Shown here piece by piece: positions 63,701-64,000 of a stretch of 64,000 nucleotides of DNA. The DNA comes from Prosthecobacter sp. SYSU 5D2. GTDB lineage: Bacteria; Verrucomicrobiota; Verrucomicrobiia; Verrucomicrobiales; Verrucomicrobiaceae. Under the pieces are notes generated by a model. The model had not been told where the DNA came from. It was given only the letters and a program-made list of their open reading frames with translations, and searched no databases. The stretch is taken from NCBI RefSeq assembly GCF_039655865.1, contig NZ_JBBYXL010000012.1, positions 173,612 to 237,611 of the forward strand, in the 5' to 3' direction. The number at the start of each line of letters is the position of its first letter. Position 1 is the first letter of the stretch. The position numbers were made by a program, and so were the translations under genes.

Positions 63701-63845
63701 TGCTGTTTTCAGCGGAATCCGGAACACGGCTGGCCGATGGAGTCAAATAGCCATCCTGCAGCGTCCATACGCCTGTGATGACAATGCCCATACATAGGGC
63801 TAGAAGGCAAAAAAAAAGCCGACTCGATGGTTGGGGGGGCCGCAT
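54777..63845 (-). CDS. giant subtilisin-like protease with beta-repeat tail (3022 aa)
   Basis: Signal peptide or anchor (about 10-30), then a propeptide and a S8 subtilase domain (about 230-545) with catalytic Asp274 (AVIDTGVDRSHPDL), His329 (SHGTHCAG) and Ser488 (SGTSMAAPHVAG); Asn420 (AAAGNDG) is the oxyanion residue. A CARDB-like and a carboxypeptidase-regulatory-like domain (about 672-750) follow. About 836-1030 resembles a type-1 glutamine-amidotransferase-like fold (DAIIVDDTVEVLSSNDIQNM, GRGVVVFVGNE). Then come many choice-of-anchor-D/HYDIN-like repeats (about 1090-2250), and two rounds of a BACON-like domain plus beta-propeller-like region to the end. No sorting tail is visible. An extracellular or cell-bound protease is expected. 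There is no protease inhibitor or partner nearby. Confidence 0.88.
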   Translation of the reverse strand: MRPPQPSSRLFFCLLALCMGIVITGVWTLQDGYLTPSASRVPDSAENSSLSAVAAGDSSRQSLPDPNAPGLTTAGGQPMNPYQEHLLKNAVLLDQRSELPTSAGGPRREIRLWRTGFKYPLIREEVWLQSSPGKDSAVRREFSVADHVLVKFPYGFPDAMIHEWAERHGFYVRHSLKTTPIKLVAVPDAGLDSTEVILSAFKADFPEAAEPQVALAEHDNLVFPSLAPDDISFNEQWALENTGQNGGAPDADIDAPAAWNITTGSREVLVAVIDTGVDRSHPDLEPNMWTNPGEIPGNGIDDDGNGFVDDVHGWDFFSGDNNPMDEDSHGTHCAGVIGAVGNNRAGISGVCWQVSMVGIRFLGPGGGSTSDAIESINYAASLGVDLTSNSWGGGGLSVFLQQAIEDSGDLNIPFIAAAGNDGTDNDFQPHFPAAFPSDNVISVASSTDSDTRSGFSNYGRISVDIAAPGTGIYSTVPGSFYTAMSGTSMAAPHVAGALALAKSIAPLITVAELKNQLMQTADPVAELASASVTGGRLNAARLVEAVAGPYPLLTVLAVKELPGGNGDGIQNPGETLAVEFRVTNRGTQTATDVVAMLSSSAGDLSRYDIVEGSVEVGTLLPGHATVENRSFVVTVDSETPTPHTEQMIVTVQHGDPPQVREQGFDLHSYTSSVVAGRVTDVEDGSGLANSTVVLEGPSVVSLNTDVDGGYTATLTDGVYQVTARAPGYLQSAPVEVQAPPGRRGVDFALARPQIRIEPGEVSVQTTRGQVVERELIMTNQGTAPLEWSLRARNVSAQNASFTLSSAIRPSANAPDIAASADVPVTVPAVTVPLNNLNGVTVGAVYTTLDRSVLLDDLRARGATIVTLAPPMTSASLAGIDAIIVDDTVEVLSSNDIQNMRTAIQNGTGLLVEADNITSMARVQSLLAGTGISAGAVIFRDLTLTDIVSHPITTGITLLRQIAVGATATLSGPALPLVREPNGDVHAAVSKLGRGVVVFVGNEVTETSNFAIGDGRRFANQIVDGLLEGPGWLAISPMSGTLNPGAQQPLSLSLDSGTLPSGSYEAALSVASNIPDEPALLLPVTFEVVDVPVFTVDVESIEFDNVILGAAVSQDVVISNAGTAELVVDAPTLAGTHAAWFSVDPPNALSIPPQGQAVIKVTFLPEAPVGAYTASLRLVTNDSLKPTVSIPIQGSHVAAPFITLNPATRTEVTLSQGQMASKKFTLKNTGKGILNYHPEIVFPDGRPSDWAEIEGPAGLSLAPGKSAKLTLHFHSRAHPASVYFARLRITSNDPVRSVLDRELSLTTLAAAMPVADPLSYEKTYVGESRTQTLTLVNAGQSEMVLRSVRGLNAAFKADFKGPVTVAPGAALDIPVTFAPRKSGDIQSSLVFASNKPGPAYRIPVSGIGARHPSIRATPAKFTVKTVPGVPQTRIIKLTNKGGEVLNWSLQPVAGNAGWLGQQPSAGSLDPKAKGQITLSFSTEQMPAGDYTTLVKIMTNDPERTLVTVPIALKVSSHAVLQAAPAELDLGEVWLDHSAQVRFDLTNIGNLPLDLTKVISSSKDMVFPFNAGLTLAPGQSYTLLGELASSKFKPFKGAVTVKSNSRVKPSLRLPVTATVSEPPTMSVDPALLAETLAPNQELEKVLNIANEGGAGLQWQAAVVAALPAGPADPEEEPVPDLSWLRLAATEGTASAGGSSPLAVTLDARGLPADIYEARIRITSNAPDAPSLHVPVTMTVPSAAILSATPAGIQHADTPANGTSSQTVTLRNDGNLALTLQNIASSDSVFRIATALVFPLVLAPGESTSFRVDFTPLEPRPYSAQLAITSDVAGHEETLLPVMGTGVPSPLLVLNPKAIVLTTRPGVPATQPITLENHGTAPLDWNITDNLTTGFLSDLSGTVAPGGSQVITLTTYSTSSTPPGGSVQSITLNSNDPVQPVIGIPFTRNILAEPVLLVTPSPVDFDTVLLPGFGQRQVTLRNAGNANLVISGIVSPSDKLVVAAVDFPLILPPGSTYALGLQYNPDTPEVLGGSLVFTTNNPVTPEVQVSVTGIAAYPPTLLVNPGAVDTTVEEGRNFSTTLTVGNEGGSLLNWSATITPPSARSWLSLGQSTGSTLVGGVSNVSVHFNASSLLVSSRSANITFTSNAVENGTVIIPVTLAVTPGEFSVTPAAIESATVKGAALPESAFSIIPRADASPSWTVSSSVSWITPSAGSGSGAADIILSYSATLPEGTHAGQVIVSSGGLNRVIQITRHVVKRQFSLMQTDRRHDRILGLVRGTAGKTSFLVSLHPDSLALQQVLLLPTDITSMDLTTDERTLYAISFAGRSISRVNLDDFTLVASKSIPLSQDTGNLYQLQAGREGRVYYTDATSNPALHIYDFETGTDVDTFRLSGLQGIGSFVVTPDANFIYARSQTGGGSNATSFLAQVECASDNLTQLSATSATLEQDPSPHPVLLGANLDNVITQRNFFTRVNLAGGVQGTLTQDKIYNASAYLDVFVTASQIIGADGGVVADLPVTTTVTAFAPDQSRLIYQDPSSDVQGSVDTSYLPEILVAPDIASGSVQNGTFNTLSWSGDPNVATYDLYFGSDSAVVESAVFGGGGAFLSSSSTTSSFLSPSQVPLGQTRYWRVDSKGLDGTVSKGPVWNFRMARAAASPDHLTGYAMPPGAAVQEKTLTITTASPDVSWTLSSDATWVTLGQSSGTGPATVTVRLNPALLPSGPHHAALTLTSGADAVTVTVRLDVMSPVNIVKMKADPVLPVVYALHRETVAPYLSWLLWVDPLTLNVQRAVMVGNAALDFVPHPADDRVYALVEDGRKIQTVERQGANALLSSYSLTTPHAAVHAGTAGRLVTLSGANVLQLRNSASGMAIGSSVQVLGRNSLTVASADGANLYAAVTQGSSTVGLVRYAVTGGGISFVTANYFSGTLESPLLLSGNGAHLIYGRQSFSAPGLTATNNLGQRIYAVSPDGSWVASSSTLFSAGSPAEAQFPLPTTTTQMAITADGGTLLLFAPASHSFVPVEMP

Positions 63846-63904
63846 CAGAAGTATAACACCAAATTACGACTGTGAGAGCAAGCCTGAACTGGAAAAATGG
63901 GCAT

Positions 63905-63939
63905 AAAAAACCCCCTCGCTTCATTGCTGAAGGAGGGGG
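63905..63939 (-). terminator. terminator of the rRNA operon
   Basis: CCCCCTC (63911-63917) pairs with GAGGGGG (63933-63939), with an inner CTTCA/TGAAG stem and a 4-nt loop. On the minus strand it is followed by six T. It directly follows the 5S rRNA 3' end. Confidence 0.92.
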
Positions 63940-63946
63940 TATAAAC

Positions 63947-64000
63947 TGGCAGCGACCTACTTTCGCAGGGCCTATCGCCCAACTATCATCGGCGCAACAG
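63947..64000 (-). rRNA. rrf: 5S rRNA, 3' part (continues past the right edge)
   Basis: On the minus strand the last 54 bases read as the conserved 3' half of 5S rRNA: GCCGATGATAGTTGGGCGAT, then CCCTGCGAAAGTAGGTCGCT and the terminal GCC. The 5' half lies outside the window. The rRNA operon therefore runs leftwards and ends here. The 3' end is set by the terminal stem and is approximate by a few bases. Confidence 0.9.

Overview
The window is GC-rich bacterial chromosome and most probably comes from a member of the Verrucomicrobiota, near Prosthecobacter/Verrucomicrobium. Three very large autotransporter-repeat proteins end in PEP-CTERM sorting tails. There is also a PVC-type dehydrogenase fused to HEAT repeats and a C-type heme domain, a sialate O-acetylesterase, and many Gram-negative envelope genes (Mla/MCE lipid transport, an LptF/G permease, lipoproteins). 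These sit among ordinary housekeeping genes (mnmA, plsX-fabH, rpsT, ispE, a 5S rRNA). The phylum assignment is inference from gene content; no marker was aligned. No insertion sequence, phage, CRISPR array or tRNA was seen.

Layout. 1-5 kb: the 5' part of mnmA, a TlpA-like thioredoxin, an exported chorismate-mutase-like lipoprotein behind a small basic ORF, an L,D-transpeptidase, a secreted hypothetical and a PhnA/YjdM protein. 5.1-8.6 kb: an mlaE-mlaF-mlaD-pqiC type lipid-transport operon on the minus strand. 8.8-13.6 kb: plsX-fabH, an AT-richer orphan, a membrane protein, an aldo/keto reductase and rpsT. 13.7-22.5 kb: a secreted protein with an FGE-like domain and a tandem beta module, a K+ channel/RCK protein, a SufE-like protein, ispE, pgeF and a MarR regulator. 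22.9-45.7 kb: three PEP-CTERM giants (1897, about 4213 and about 877 aa), with a zinc-ribbon/DUF486 pair between the first two. 45.8-54.6 kb: a second L,D-transpeptidase-like protein that has lost its catalytic residues, a sialate esterase, a sugar-binding-like lipoprotein behind an LptF/G permease, and the PVC dehydrogenase. 54.8-63.8 kb: a 3022-aa subtilase with a long beta-repeat tail, followed by the terminator and 3' end of a 5S rRNA from an rRNA operon running in from the right.

The common theme is the cell envelope. Most non-housekeeping genes encode exported proteins: PEP-CTERM surface or matrix proteins, peptidoglycan-remodelling paralogues, lipid and LPS transport, and secreted hydrolases. 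No exosortase, PEP-CTERM regulator, polysaccharide cluster or sulfatase lies in the window, so the partners of the PEP-CTERM proteins must be elsewhere.

The least expected items are a catalytically dead L,D-transpeptidase paralogue, an FGE-like domain without the copper-binding cysteines followed by a duplicated module of about 340 residues, a subtilase with an embedded amidotransferase-like domain, recurring unnamed modules in the PEP-CTERM giants, and a hairpin-rich intergenic region next to ispE that could encode a structured RNA.
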